The notes under the pieces: model-generated | The model's input: the letters and a program-made list of their open reading frames with translations, nothing else | What the model was told of the DNA's origin: nothing | Databases searched by the model: none | Program-made: the position numbers and the translations under genes | DNA from: Macrocystis pyrifera | Taxonomy: Eukaryota; Sar; Phaeophyceae; Laminariales; Laminariaceae | Assembly: GCA_031763025.1 (NCBI GenBank) | Contig: JASSKH010000030.1 | Span: forward strand, 6,253,495-6,317,494 | Reading direction: 5' to 3' | Length of the DNA: 64,000 bases | Shown here: positions 1-9,907 of the stretch, in pieces | Position numbering within the stretch: position 1 is the first letter of the stretch | Layout of the letters: each line of letters begins with the position of its first letter

Positions 1-1
1 C

Positions 2-851
2 AAAAATGTCTCTTTCGCCTGCGGCAAGGTGGACACACCAGCGTCTCAGAATCGGGGAAAGACGCGGCAACGAATACACCGCGAGCAGTGCACCGGTCGT
101 CGCGGCAGGAGGCAACCAAAAACGTCGGGGATTGCGATCGATGGGGTTCTTACTGAGCTCGCGATGAGGATGACGCAGGAAGAAACACGGAATGTACTCG
201 GAGAACGTGACGGGACGGGCAACAGCGCCCGCGGGGGGCTCGCTCCTTGCTATCTCGCCCTTGTAGAGGCGCAGTCGAACCTCGTCGCTGCCGCCATGGC
301 CTACGACAAGTGCGTGGCGGAAGTTCGTCAGTGCCTCGAGCGCGGGGCCGCTGCCTTCCTTGTCGCCCGCACATACTCCGAGCAGCAGAGCGCGTTCGAA
401 GAGACCACCGCAACTCTGGGACCCGCGCAGCCCGCTCGGGCCGGGTACGCCGACTGGCGCGGTAGCTCCATCGTGGGGCTCCAAAACGCAACCCTCGACG
501 TAGTCGAGGCCATGGACGCTTGGGCGACGGAGTGGACGGCGGCCAAAAAAAAACGACGCCACCGGCGGCGGCGGCGGCGGCGTCGACCGTGAAAAGAACA
601 GTCACCAGGACAATGCCGAAGAAAGTCCGGTGTGCGCCGACAAGGCCCCTCCCTTTCTTTGGGAGGGCGTGCCTCTGGTGTCCACGATTATCGGCCACAG
701 CGTCAGTATTGTCGCGGGAGCGTCGGAGCTTTTACAGTGGTACGGCCCCGGCTTTCCGAGCAGGCGCAATCCGTTCTTTCTTGCGTACCCGATTGATGAC
801 CGGCCCGTCACACCCCGGGACGTGCTTGTGAGGGCTTACGTGAACGGCGAG
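2..851 (+). CDS. Unrecognised protein, 5' exon (partial; frame break at an A9 run)
   Basis: The reading frame is open from the left edge of the window to about 544 and then continues one frame over to 851. Both halves look coding: the first has an amphipathic, Ala/Glu-rich helical stretch at about 240-540, and the second has a Gly run followed by an ordered segment containing VLVRAYVNGE. The break falls in nine A's at 545-553; with eight the protein reads straight through (sequence error, mutation or, less likely, programmed shifting). Position 851 is followed by GTATGT, a good 5' splice site in phase 0, and the exon at 1860 begins in phase 0. No ATG is seen in frame near the left edge, so the N-terminus is probably outside the window; an ATG at 6 is in another frame. 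I do not recognise the family. The minus-strand frame across the same bases looks like a shadow. Confidence 0.55.
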
Positions 852-1859
852 GTATGTACGTGGATAGTAGCCTTTACGCTGATTTGTTTTACTGAGTTTG
901 CATCAGCCGGGTACTCCTAAGGTAGCGTAGCACCAACTAATTCGGGAGCCTCTCCATTGGGCCGTTCTACTGTATACCTCAACCAACAGCTGGCTTTGAC
1001 AAAAAAAATGTAAGTAAAGACCGATACTCAAATTAATCTCATTGGCTACGTACGTACTGTAGGCATCTCACGAAAATTACCGTAAAATACACATCGGGAT
1101 CGATGGTAATGGGTACGTAGCTCCTCAGGTTTTTCAGGAGCTTCCCCAGAGATATTTTTATGTGGTCGTAACGGCAGTATCTATATACCGTAGCATGGCC
1201 CGTACCGTGTACCATGGCCTGTTCATGAACGGCCTTTGCGTTGACAGAACGCGCTGTCACGCGCGCTTACTATTACCCCCGGGCGTAGTCATGTTTCTGG
1301 TCGTACGTACTGCATGCAATCCCGCACGAGTTTTTATTTTGTTTTATTCAGTAGATTGTATGTTTGACTGCACTACCTTAAAACGGCGGTGTGTTTCGAG
1401 CTCGCCTGTACGGAAAATTGGCAAAAAACAAGAAGAACGACTGGATCACTTTCACCCTAGGGACTTTACGAAGACATGGCAACCTGTACAAGGTACTCCT
1501 TAAGCCAAATCAAATTGCCGACAGCAGCAGTAGCATAGGGATTCCCCAGAAAAAAAACATCCGGCTCCCCAAAATCATTCGCTTTCACGATTGTTCTGCT
1601 AAACGAGCCGAATACAATAGTTTTGTAGTGACAGCTGTTTTTCTTATTGTTCGAAATTCTTCTGCGTTAAGAAAACATTCCTCATTTCTGTTTGCGGAAA
1701 GCCCGCAAAAGCGGCGTGTTTTCTAAAACCGAGCAATACAACAGTTTTTTTTTTTTTTTCATTTTCATTTCACGGAGAAAACCCTATATATAAAGTTTCA
1801 CAAGGAATTCACTAATATGTCTCGCTGTCTCCTGCGCCGGCTTCCCTTAACTCATCCAG
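852..1859 (+). other. Intron of the unrecognised gene
   Basis: The stretch starts with GTATGT and ends in a pyrimidine-rich tract followed by CAG just before 1860. It is more AT-rich than its flanks, with T runs near 1745. No convincing coding segment is visible on either strand. Confidence 0.5.
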
Positions 1860-2132
1860 ATGGTCACGACGGTTAGCCCCCTGCTTGCGGAAGAAAGACA
1901 GAAGGAGGAAGAGGCCCTGCAAGCCGTCCTCGACAAGCAGTCGGCCTCGCCTTCGTGGTGGCCCGCCGCTCAGGGCACCATGAGCGAGTCGCACTACGCC
2001 AGAATACGGAAGGCGGAGAAATTTCTAGTACGCGAGGAGCGACGCGTGATAGCGGGACCCGCTTGCGGCACGCGCAGCCCGCCGAGGCACGATGCCGATC
2101 AGTCGAGCGGCCAAAACCCAATCCCTGTTTGA
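1860..2132 (+). CDS. Unrecognised protein, terminal exon
   Basis: This exon follows a pyrimidine tract and CAG, joins in phase 0 to the exon ending at 851, and runs 90 codons to a TGA at 2130-2132. The first two thirds are charged and helical (EERQKEEEALQAVLDKQ, then SHYARIRKAEKFLVREER), which suggests a coiled-coil or helical-bundle C-terminus. The last 30 residues are rich in Pro, Arg, Ser and Asp and probably disordered. The first codon is ATG, but because the frame continues from the upstream exon I read it as internal. A short gene starting at this ATG is the alternative. No known family is recognised. Confidence 0.5.
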   Translation: MVTTVSPLLAEERQKEEEALQAVLDKQSASPSWWPAAQGTMSESHYARIRKAEKFLVREERRVIAGPACGTRSPPRHDADQSSGQNPIPV

Positions 2133-2725
2133 CCAAGTCATTTGTTTAATATATTAATACTTTCCCTCAGCCGTTGCTTGTAACGAGGAGGCGTTTGTTT
2201 GATGGCCGCACTGCCACGTGTGTGTGCCGTTCCGAAACAGGAAGTCCCGAGTCCGACACATTCCAGTGTGCTGTGTTCGTGGCGCATTGTGTCGTTGAGA
2301 CCCTCGGCCCCGGCCTTGACGTGGAGTCCCGCGTTGATGCTCATATCCCCGTCGCAGCGCGTCATTTGTCTTCTTCCTCCTGCAGCGTCTAGTCCGGACT
2401 GGTCTCGCGTGGTGGCGGCATGCCGGCGGCAGCATCTGCTATATATAGCGGAGCAATATCTTGTCAGTTCGCGAGGACAAAATGCGCCTGCAGTAAAACA
2501 GCTACTATGCTACTGTACTTGCCATCCGCCTTTTGTGGGCATGGCGTGCAAGTTGGTGTACTAACAATTATCGTGTGGGCGAGCAAATAAATATACACCT
2601 CGGTTCCGCTTATCATGTGCAGAAGAAGGAGCTCCGCAGCAGCCAACTCGTTAGCACGCCCCTGACTGTTGGATGCACGCCGGAAGCTCGGAAGGGTCAC
2701 CGCCCTCCGTACGTACTGACTACTA
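2133..2725. other. Intergenic stretch with one possible exon
   Basis: There is no clear gene. A strong plus-strand 3' splice-like site (pyrimidine tract, then TGCAG) ends at 2385. It is followed by about 25 open codons (SPDWSRVVAACRRQHLLYIAEQY) up to a possible GT at 2463. A minus-strand frame at 2138-2365 also looks mildly coding. Neither can be linked to a gene with confidence. Confidence 0.2.
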
Positions 2726-2829
2726 TTAAGGGGGACCATAGTGAGTAGGACCAAATATTATTAGTAAAAATTCGTAAATATATGGGTTTTTGTGTGTACC
2801 GTAGGTCCTATTTACTATGGTCCCCCGTG
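2726..2829 (-). mobile_element. MITE copy 1 (~105 bp TA-flanked family)
   Basis: Inverted ends related to TTACGGGGGACCATAGTAAA flank an AT-rich core that contains GGACCAAATATT and ends GTAGGTCC. This copy is inverted relative to most others in the window. A TA lies immediately 5'; the 3' edge is altered. It has no coding capacity. Confidence 0.75.
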
Positions 2830-3017
2830 ACTGTTCCCAACCGAGCGGGCATTTCTTGAAAAATGACCACACTGCGGGAGGAACACGCTTGCTGCGTTCC
2901 CAGTGATGGCAATGTTGTGCAGGTGATGAGAAGAGATGGAGACACGTCATTCTCCGGCACATGACCGGTGTGGTTGCGTCTCCGGCGCAGGCAAACGCTT
3001 TCACAAGTGGCCAGACA

Positions 3018-3037
3018 CCCCCCCCCCCCCCCCCCCC
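3018..3037 (+). repeat. Poly-C run (20 bp)
   Basis: Twenty consecutive C's, followed by a further C-rich stretch. Confidence 0.95.
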
Positions 3038-3403
3038 GTTCCCCCCGCCTCTCCTTTGCACAAATTGTGTGGAAATAAAATCCTTGCGTGGAGACACTTG
3101 AACAATGCATATATAATAGCAAACCCTACATGGTGTCGACGTCCGTACAGCCAAACGGTGTGTTACGTTGCCAAAGGTCACCACAACCATTGTTTACGCC
3201 CACAGCAGTGTGCAAGGGGTGGGGAGGGGGGGTCACGGCCACCTGTGTGGTGGTTCCATCGAGCGCGCAAACAGATAATCGCCCGTGAAAAAAGAAATAA
3301 AGCATCCCCTGGGGGGTAGGTGACAAGAGTCGACAACGAACGGGGTCCGAGCATGCCTATCGGGATCCGCCTGGTGTGGTGCTTTAGTCGCCAGGCGAGC
3401 GGC

Positions 3404-3411
3404 TATAAAAA
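3404..3411 (+). promoter_or_regulatory. TATA-box-like sequence
   Basis: TATAAAAA in a GC-richer context, about 175 bp upstream of the ATG at 3579. Position and sequence would suit a core promoter for that small gene. This rests on sequence resemblance only. Confidence 0.3.
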
Positions 3412-3578
3412 CCCTTGTCTACCCACCTCTGTACATATCTCGAAGTAGTTGACATTAATTACATCGGTGGCTGATGTTCGGTTCTTTTCTTTGACAATGT
3501 TGCGCACCTCGGCCACATGACGATCTATTGTTGTACTCGTAGCTCACCTGTGTATAGACCCAAACCTGCCCCAATAAA

Positions 3579-3761
3579 ATGCTGTTGTACAGTATCTGTA
3601 CATCAGTGCAGATCGAACTCGGGAAACTTAGTGATGAATCACGCAGTTCAGACGGCTTCCCCACCGGGCAACATGAGCCAGATCCTCGCACAGATCAGGA
3701 CTCTCTTATCTTCCCTGAAGATCTAGATCACCAAGTAGAAATCGATCTGTCCGACCCGTGA
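3579..3761 (+). CDS. Possible small protein or terminal exon, acidic C-terminus
   Basis: Sixty codons run from ATG at 3579 to TGA at 3759-3761. From residue 12 onward the composition looks coding: acidic and hydrophilic, with segments IELGKLSDESRSSDGF and LIFPEDLDHQVEIDLSDP. A CAG at 3609-3611 could instead be a 3' splice site, which would make 3612-3761 the last exon (phase 0) of a gene whose other exons I cannot place. The TATA-like box at 3404 favours a short intronless gene; the weak first 11 residues favour the exon reading. No family is recognised. Confidence 0.35.
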   Translation: MLLYSICTSVQIELGKLSDESRSSDGFPTGQHEPDPRTDQDSLIFPEDLDHQVEIDLSDP

Positions 3762-4143
3762 TTTTTTTGGGGTGAGGTGGAGCATAGAGCGGAACAACAT
3801 CGACCCATGTTGATGCGATGCGTGTTCGCAGCTCGCTCTGTACTTATTTTCCACGGACGCCGCACTTGGCCGATGATTTGGCAAATATCAGAGTACACAA
3901 CAATGTCGCTGATTCAAAAACAAAATCGTCCGCCTTTTCAAGGGAAGAGTCGATTCCGACGAAGCCTACGTATGATGCCACAATTCACCTGTTTTTTCCC
4001 CCCCAAAACATCGAGCACTATCCCCTACGTACGTACAAAAACCCAGCACTCGTGCAAACAAACACCAAGGCCAGGTGTGAAGTCAAACCAATACACCCTC
4101 TAAGCGTCGCCGCCGCTACGGCCACCACTACTTCCACCCCCCT
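3762..4143. other. Intergenic or 3' flank of UPF3
   Basis: No convincing gene. This is downstream of the UPF3 stop codon on the minus strand and probably holds its 3' UTR. A long plus-strand frame entering from 3818 is antisense to the Gly/Ser-rich UPF3 tail and is taken as a shadow. Confidence 0.4.
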
Positions 4144-5142
4144 TCACCCTCTACTACTACCGCTAGATTTCCCCCCCGTCCGTCCTTTCCCACCACCACC
4201 ACCACCGCCCCTTCTCCCGCCACCGCCGCTGCTTCGGGGAGACGACGTAGAGCTCCTAGCGTCTGCAATCACAGCAGCGACCGGATCGTTTTTCGATTTC
4301 GGGTCATTCGATTTGGACAGGATTGCCGACGGCCGCGCAGTGGCACTCGTAGCTGCCAGCGCCGGAGAGGCGGCAGGCTTACCGCTCCTGTGCGTTGTCC
4401 GGCCGCTGCCGCCCTTCGTGGACGCGCGGCCCTTGGTTTCCGGGGCGGAGCTCTGACTCGTGGATGCCGGTGCCGTCGCTACGCTGTTTCCCGATCGGGA
4501 CGACCTCTGAGATTCAGGCGGGGGAGGAGGCGGAGGAGGAGGCGGAGGAGGAGGCGGCCGGGACGTACCTGAACCCCCGCGAGGCGCTCTACTACCGCCG
4601 CCGCTCCGACTTTGGCCCCTCGATGACTCTTTTTCGCTGTCCTTCTTGGGGAGCTTCTCGGTGGGGTCCGAGGCTGGAGCTCTCGAGGCGGTGGTCTTGT
4701 TTGGCGTCAATGACGCCGTCCTCGACGTCTTAGACGGCGCCAGTGACGTCTTAGACGGAGTCAGTGACGACGTCTTTGACGTCTTCGCGGCTATTGACGA
4801 CCCTGCTGCCCCCGCCGACGACGTCGCGGTCGAGCCCGAACCACTACCGGACGCGCTCGACGCTCTCCGGCTGCTGCCTCCCCTCGAGCCATGCGCGGTG
4901 CCGACAGCTGCCGCCCGGAGGGAGTCCTTCGTCCTCCTGGCGCCCCGCTCCTTAAGGAAGTCCAGGAGAGCGTTCTGAGGTTTCGGCTCTTCCTTTCCCT
5001 CAGACTCGCGGATGTCCGCCTGGACGTCCGCGCTGGGCAGGGGCGGCGCGGGCGACTGCAGAGCGGCGCAGAAGGCTTTGTAGTCCGCATCTCTCTCAAT
5101 TGTACCCACGCGCGCGTCCCGCTTGGGCTTTTGCTTGAACAG
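4144..5142 (-). CDS. UPF3: UPF3 nonsense-mediated decay factor, exon 3 (C-terminal part)
   Basis: UPF3 links UPF2/UPF1 to mRNA and the exon junction complex in nonsense-mediated decay and shuttles between nucleus and cytoplasm. The exon starts after a pyrimidine-rich GAGACAG 3' splice site and joins in phase 0 to exon 2. Its first 90 residues complete the Smg4/UPF3 domain: a basic KQKPKRD stretch, then VGTIERDADYKAF (matching the family's GTI-x-x-D-x-[DE]-Y block), and NALLDFLKERGARR (matching the conserved LL-x-[FY]-[IL]-K block). The remaining ~240 residues are low complexity: Ser/Thr/Lys-rich repeats of the type LTPSKTS, a run of 14 prolines (from 4514-4555), and a Gly/Arg tail. Most UPF3 proteins have charged, Arg/Glu-rich C-termini, so this tail is unusual. 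The stop is TGA at 4144-4146. Exons 2 and 3 together encode the diagnostic parts of the family. Confidence 0.85.
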   Translation of the reverse strand: MFKQKPKRDARVGTIERDADYKAFCAALQSPAPPLPSADVQADIRESEGKEEPKPQNALLDFLKERGARRTKDSLRAAAVGTAHGSRGGSSRRASSASGSGSGSTATSSAGAAGSSIAAKTSKTSSLTPSKTSLAPSKTSRTASLTPNKTTASRAPASDPTEKLPKKDSEKESSRGQSRSGGGSRAPRGGSGTSRPPPPPPPPPPPPPPESQRSSRSGNSVATAPASTSQSSAPETKGRASTKGGSGRTTHRSGKPAASPALAATSATARPSAILSKSNDPKSKNDPVAAVIADARSSTSSPRSSGGGGRRGGGGGGGKGRTGGKSSGSSRG

Positions 5143-5826
5143 CTGTCTCGATAAAAGCGGCGTGGGTTGGGCGGGGGACGGGACGGCGGGCGGGGGGGGT
5201 GCTAATTGGCTTGGTGACACACTTCAAAACAAAACGCGCGGGTGAAGATACTGCATGTATAGGTGGGGCTCTGATGGTCAGGCTCCCCGTATGCTTATCG
5301 TTTAGCTTTGTCGCGACTGCGGTAGCAATGCAGCCATTTTAAGCACGCGACAGTAGCAATAAATCTCCTGCGTTTGCGCATTTCGTGAAACACGCCAGGT
5401 ATGTATGTGTTCACATTTCACGTGCGTTCGGAAACTGTGGAGTTTCTCCTTCAAGATGGTCACACCCCCAAAAGACATCGATTAAAGCGCGCTAACGGCG
5501 CCCCAATTTTTTTTGGCGGTTACTCCGTGCCTCCGGACTATTTCGCCCCCCCCACCCCGCCCCCCCCCCCCCCCCTCGCGCTGAAACGAAACAAACGCCA
5601 GTCGCCCACGCTCAATGCGAATGAGCTCTGCAACACATAACGTCGGGGGTGCATCTCCTCACTGCTAAACAAAAAAGGGATAGCCTACTACCGTATGAAT
5701 AGCCCACTCAGTCAGCGCTGACTTGACTAGACAGCACGCTTCGAAGTACTTGTATTTGTACCTATTAATAGCACGTATTATTAATAGTAGGTTTTCCCTC
5801 CCAACCAGCAAAACAAAATATTACTA

Positions 5827-5931
5827 TTACGGGGGTCCATAGTTAACAGGACCAAATATTGTTAGTAAAAATACCTAAATATATAGGTTTTTATGTATGC
5901 CATAGGTCCTGTTAACTGTAGACCCCCGTAA
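5827..5931 (-). mobile_element. MITE copy 2
   Basis: A 105-bp element starting TTACGGGGG and ending CCCCCGTAA, with TA on both sides (5825-5826 and 5932-5933). It is in the inverted orientation (GGACCAAATATT at the left). Confidence 0.85.
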
Positions 5932-6302
5932 TAGTTGTTTCTGCAGTATCCAACAATACACCTTCTGAAGCTGACTTGAGCCCCTCTCTGGGAACCCCCG
6001 AGATAGCGACCGCAAACAATGGTTGACAGCTTTGGTGTTAGAAACCCTCTACGAGGCGTGAGCGCCGCCCGGCAAAAGCAATACGGGCAGAGGATCATGT
6101 TCCACCCGTGCCGGGCGTTTTATCAATTACATTGTAACTTGGACACTCAGTTTGTACCATCCCCCCATTCACACTCGGTGGCCGATGCTGTAGTTGTCAT
6201 TTTGTTTTATCGTCGATTTTTCCCAACTGCACCCAAGAGGTTTGAACAATGAAGTAGCTCTTAATCCCTTTTCGACCAACCAAAGCTTTGATACCTACAG
6301 TG

Positions 6303-6407
6303 TTTCGGGGGACCATAGTAAACAGGACCTACGGTACACACAAAAACCTATACATAAACCTATTTTTACTAACAATATTTGGTCCTATTTACTATACCCC
6401 CCCGTAA
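6303..6407 (+). mobile_element. MITE copy 3
   Basis: A 105-bp member with left end TTTCGGGGGACC and right end CCCCCGTAA. The core reads GGACCTACGG to AATATTTGGTCC, the commoner orientation. The left target site has decayed. Confidence 0.8.
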
Positions 6408-6458
6408 ATAGTACTGAAACACCTGTAACAAAAAGCTATTATACCTATGTGCTGTAGT

Positions 6459-6618
6459 AGCCTATACTTCGCTTCTGATCACAACTCAGGTGCTGAATCC
6501 GACCGAAGAGGCGTATTACGAAAGGGGAGGCACTTTTTAGCCTATAGTCCGCTTCTGATCAAAACTCAGATACTGAAGTCGACCGAAAAGGAGTATTACG
6601 AAAGGGGAGGCACTTTTT
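6459..6618 (+). repeat. 80-bp tandem duplication (2 copies)
   Basis: Two adjacent copies (6459-6538 and 6539-6618) each run from AGCCTATA to GGGGAGGCACTTTTT, with scattered substitutions between them. It lies in UPF3 intron 2. Confidence 0.85.
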
Positions 6619-6675
6619 GGCCATTTTTTTCTGACCTACCGGGCTCCCCAACCCTATACTTTTGGAACACGACTA

Positions 6676-6780
6676 TTACGGTGGACCATAGTAAATAGGA
6701 CCTACGGTACACACAAAAACCTGTATGTTTACCTATTGTTACTAACAGCATTGGGTCCTATTTACTATGGCCCCCCGTAA
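6676..6780 (+). mobile_element. MITE copy 4
   Basis: A 105-bp member with intact ends (TTACGG...CCGTAA) and TA on both sides (6674-6675 and 6781-6782). Confidence 0.85.
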
Positions 6781-7487
6781 TACCAATGGTGTCTTACAAC
6801 AATATTTTTCGTGACATACCTACTCAAGGCTTTTGGGAGTGGTCATCGGGTTGCACTTTTACCTTTTCTCACATTTACAGTAGAATTTTGGGTAAGGCTA
6901 ATTAAGAGTTCCTCAAGTCAGGATCCTCAGAGGGCAAAACTAGGTGCGACCCCTCCCGCAGCCCGCGTCCTGACTAGGCTACAAACCGTTTATCATGCAA
7001 GACAGAAACACACACCCTCGGTTCTCCACGCAGCAAGACAGGCATGCAGAACAGGATGGTGGCATTTTGTTTTCGGAAGATAACTTGGTCGACACTTTTA
7101 TCATGGGCGCATGCATCGCTCGGTGTCCCTATCTATGCACTGGCATACGGCTTCTCCCCATTTGTCCGTAAAAATCACTCAGGGAACTACTTGTAGTGAG
7201 AGTCACCCCGCGTGATTGACATACACGGGGCAGTAATAGCAGTGGTCTCTCTGTAGTGCCGGTTGAGTTAATAGTGCCGGCTGCCCTTAATAGTGCCTGT
7301 GGAATCGCTTGGCACCATAAAGATGGTACCAGGTATTAAATATTAATAGTGTGGTAGTGTCCGGGACGCGAACACGGACCACCCCGGCCGGAAAACACTA
7401 CGTACCCGTTCAGACCCCGATGCATACGTACACATATGCGAACGTCATGCATACCGGGGGACTACGCTGTCGACCAGCGTTGTACTG

Positions 7488-7594
7488 TTACGGGGGTCCA
7501 TAGTTAATAGGACCTATGGTACACATAAAAACCTATATATTTACCTATTTTTGCTAACAATATTTGGTGCTATTAACTATGCCCCCCCCCGTAA
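7488..7594 (+). mobile_element. MITE copy 5
   Basis: A 107-bp member. It starts TTACGGGGGTCC and ends in an expanded C run followed by GTAA. A TA follows the right end. Confidence 0.85.
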
Positions 7595-8199
7595 TAACAG
7601 TTTTTCTTCTCGTATGATCATACCAGGTACTACGGAGGGAAAAATGACGGGGGAACACAAAATTACAATGAGACGTATTACGCAGCTTGCAAAGTTGAGT
7701 ATCAACCATTTAAACAGTCGAACTCACAGCTGACGTATTTCATAAATTTATGAAAAATTACGGCAGCAACCATTGTGGCCGCTGCGTCTACAGGGGACGG
7801 CAGAGATTGGCGTAAGAAATTACCACGCAAGGGAGTTAGTTGTACAGGACAGGCGCGACATTATTATCTCGCGGATGGTTGACTACGCCAACATTCCCAT
7901 TGCTTTTTATTGCAATCTCGGGGGTGCCAAAGGGCTTGATAACCAAAACTTCTGTTCATGTTTCCTGTACCCGTACATATGCGGTGTAGCCCACTGTAGT
8001 TGATTGGGTCAGCGCCCTTGCAGCAGCACCTGATAAGCGCGTGTGTGTCCACGTAGAGACGTGGAGTTGAGTCGTATGTACGAGTACAGCGTGTGCAGAA
8101 TCGATGCCCTACGAAGGAGAGAAGCGCAATGGCAAGTCGTATCATATGCGTTGCATCGTTTAAGCAGCGTGCGTATCCTCTTATAGTCGAAAGCAGCGG

Positions 8200-8261
8200 T
8201 TCGACGAATCAATTGAAACCGATGTAACGGTTCTTCGAATCAATTGATAACGAAGTTACCG
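8200..8261 (+). repeat. 31-bp tandem pair
   Basis: Two adjacent diverged copies share CGAATCAATTGA and a TAACGG/TTACCG end (8200-8230, 8231-8261). Confidence 0.6.
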
Positions 8262-8440
8262 TTCGACAAGCTAGGGGTTGTACCGCTACGAGATTAGAAA
8301 CTATCAGGCTGACAACTGAAAACGTAGGAGCAGATGTTGTCGTAGGAAGCAAAGGAACTATCAATAGAGTGCCTGCGGGCGCCCGCGCGCTCACTCTCCT
8401 CTCACCCCCCGCCACCTGAACTCTCACCACTTCATCGTGA

Positions 8441-8527
8441 TAAACCTAGCTTGGCCAGAGAGCGCCACGTACTACACCACCGCCAATAACTTAGCCAGAG
8501 AGCGCCATAAACTACGACACCACCGTC
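8441..8527 (+). repeat. ~44-bp tandem pair
   Basis: Two adjacent diverged copies share GCCAGAGAGCGCCA and a following CACCACCG. Confidence 0.6.
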
Positions 8528-8712
8528 ATACATATATACCAGTACACCATAAATCAGTGCAGCAGTCTAGTCCCGCCTGTCTAATCGCAGCTTCGCGCGC
8601 TAGGCCCGAAAGACCGTCATCGGCCAGCGTCCGAGACCAGTCCTTGTCATACGACCTGAGGACAGTCGATCACCAGATAATCTGAATTCCAAGACAACAA
8701 TTAATAACCCAC

Positions 8713-8892
8713 CTTCTGAAACGGAGCCGCCTCAACCTTCGGACCGACGGTGCCCTTCTCGCTATGCTTGAGGTCTTTCGCGGCCACCGCCAAAACGTCA
8801 GATGCTAAAACCGCGGCTCTCAGCTTCATCAGGGTGAGGTCGGCGTTCACGCCTCGGCCGCGGTCGATTTGCAGATAGGCTGTGCCAGTCAC
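8713..8892 (-). CDS. UPF3: UPF3, exon 2 (second half of the UPF2-binding RRM-like domain)
   Basis: Sixty codons, phase 0 at both ends. The 3' splice site reads GTGTGTATAG before 8892 and the 5' splice site reads AAG then GTGGGT at 8712. The start of the exon (TGTAYLQID) matches the conserved [AR]AY[IV]-x-F strand of the UPF3 RNP fold, and the end (KVEAAPFQK) matches the family signature V-E-[FY]-A-P-[FS]-Q-[KR], with Ala replacing the usual aromatic. Joined to exon 3 the signature runs directly into KQKPKRD, as in other UPF3 proteins. The middle of the exon is diverged (the usual D-G-[HY]-x-F-x-[DN] segment is not obvious), so the gene is a distant member rather than a close orthologue of animal or plant copies. 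Confidence 0.85.
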
Positions 8893-9029
8893 CTATACAC
8901 ACATACATATATACAGTGAACATGGGGCAGCAAAAAAGGCAGGGGTTGGCGTGGGAACGGTCCTACCCTGCCGGGCGAGAGCTCAGCGCTGCCGCGATTT
9001 GAACTTCAAAACTCTTTTAGGAGTACAGC

Positions 9030-9095
9030 TAGTCCCGTTTTTTTGGGGGACAAGCTGCATGGAATTTGACTGGCTTGTCCTAAAAAACGGGACTA
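9030..9095 (+). repeat. Inverted repeat (long hairpin)
   Basis: The left arm, from TAGTCCCG to GGACAAGC (9030-9054), pairs with the right arm, GCTTGTCC through CGGGACTA (9073-9095), around a loop of about 18 nt, with mismatches in the T/A-rich middle. It could be a small foldback element or MITE remnant. Confidence 0.7.
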
Positions 9096-9253
9096 CTGCA
9101 GTTTGCCCCCAAAAGGCTATAATCCTCGTTCAGAACTACACCCACTTTTTAGTGGGACAAAACTACTCGGAAACAGTGTAGGGGTAATCTTTGCAGCTCT
9201 CATAGGGGTTCTTTACAGGGCTCTTCACGGCTCATGACCTGATCTGACTCCAC

Positions 9254-9410
9254 CGGGTCGGGTCAGATTTTTTTTTTTAAGTGTCACCGGTCGGGTTGGG
9301 GATCGGCTCGGCTCGGCTCGGCTCAGGAGGTTTTCAAACTCTCACGGGGTCGGGTCGGATCACCCCTTTTACCCGGCCCGACCCGACCCGACCCGACCCG
9401 ACCTAACCCG
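9254..9410 (+). repeat. Pentanucleotide CCCGA / GGGTC / CGGCT cluster
   Basis: GGGTCGGGTC blocks at 9255 and 9346 and a CGGCT run at 9303-9324 face a (CCCGA)n run at about 9371-9403. The G-rich and C-rich halves are complementary and could fold together. Confidence 0.75.
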
Positions 9411-9801
9411 CGACATTTGACCCGTCCCGTGAAAAGCCCTGGTTGTAACCCTTTTGAGACCAAGAAAAACCACCAAAACAACGAGAGGTGCAGTTCAGCA
9501 ATACCAACAGCTTTTTTACCGGGGAAACATACTAATCAGAACTCAAGCATGGCTGTGTAAAGATACTAGAGAGGTCCTCAATATCCTTGCTACCATGCCC
9601 CGTCCTTTATTTTTTTAATTGTTTTTATGCCCCGCTTTTATTAAAGAGTGTCAACGCGAGAGAGTACATGTCATGCATACTGCCTGGTGCGCGCGTAGAC
9701 GTGTACCAGGCACGTGCAAAGCCTTTGGTTCGTACGAGGCAGTAGTTCGGGAAGAGAAGATCAGCCGCCACCACCCCCTCGTACCTACCTGTACGAATAT
9801 G

Positions 9802-9907
9802 TTCCGGGGGGATCATAGCAATCAGGACCCATCACATACACAAAAACCTAAATATTCCAGTGTCTCTACTCAGCAAATTTGGTCCTGATTACTGTGTTCC
9901 CTCGGCA
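9802..9907 (+). mobile_element. MITE copy 6 (diverged)
   Basis: Recognisable by GGGGGATCATAG at the left, CAAAAACCTA in the core and TTTGGTCCTGATTACTG at the right. Ends and target site are altered, so it is older than the other copies. It lies in UPF3 intron 1. Confidence 0.7.

Larger units (their letters stand above)
2830..3578. other. Non-coding stretch
   Basis: It contains a run of 20 C's (3018-3037) and a TATA-like box near 3404. No reading frame has convincing composition. It may be the promoter and leader of the small gene that follows. Confidence 0.3.
5143..8712 (-). other. UPF3 intron 2 (about 3.6 kb)
   Basis: Read on the minus strand it begins GTGGGT at 8712 and ends GAGACAG at 5143. 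It holds four MITE copies (5827, 6303, 6676, 7488), an 80-bp tandem duplication (6459-6618), two shorter tandem pairs near 8200 and 8441, and a C16 run at 5560-5575. No convincing nested gene was found. Confidence 0.7.

Noticed and set aside
150..698. 182-codon minus-strand frame
   Set aside because: It is Arg/Ala/Pro-rich, antisense to the better-supported plus-strand exon, and crosses the same homopolymer without any domain signature.
3818..4978. Plus-strand frames rich in Pro, Arg and Glu opposite UPF3
   Set aside because: They are antisense shadows of the low-complexity Gly/Ser/Pro tail of UPF3.
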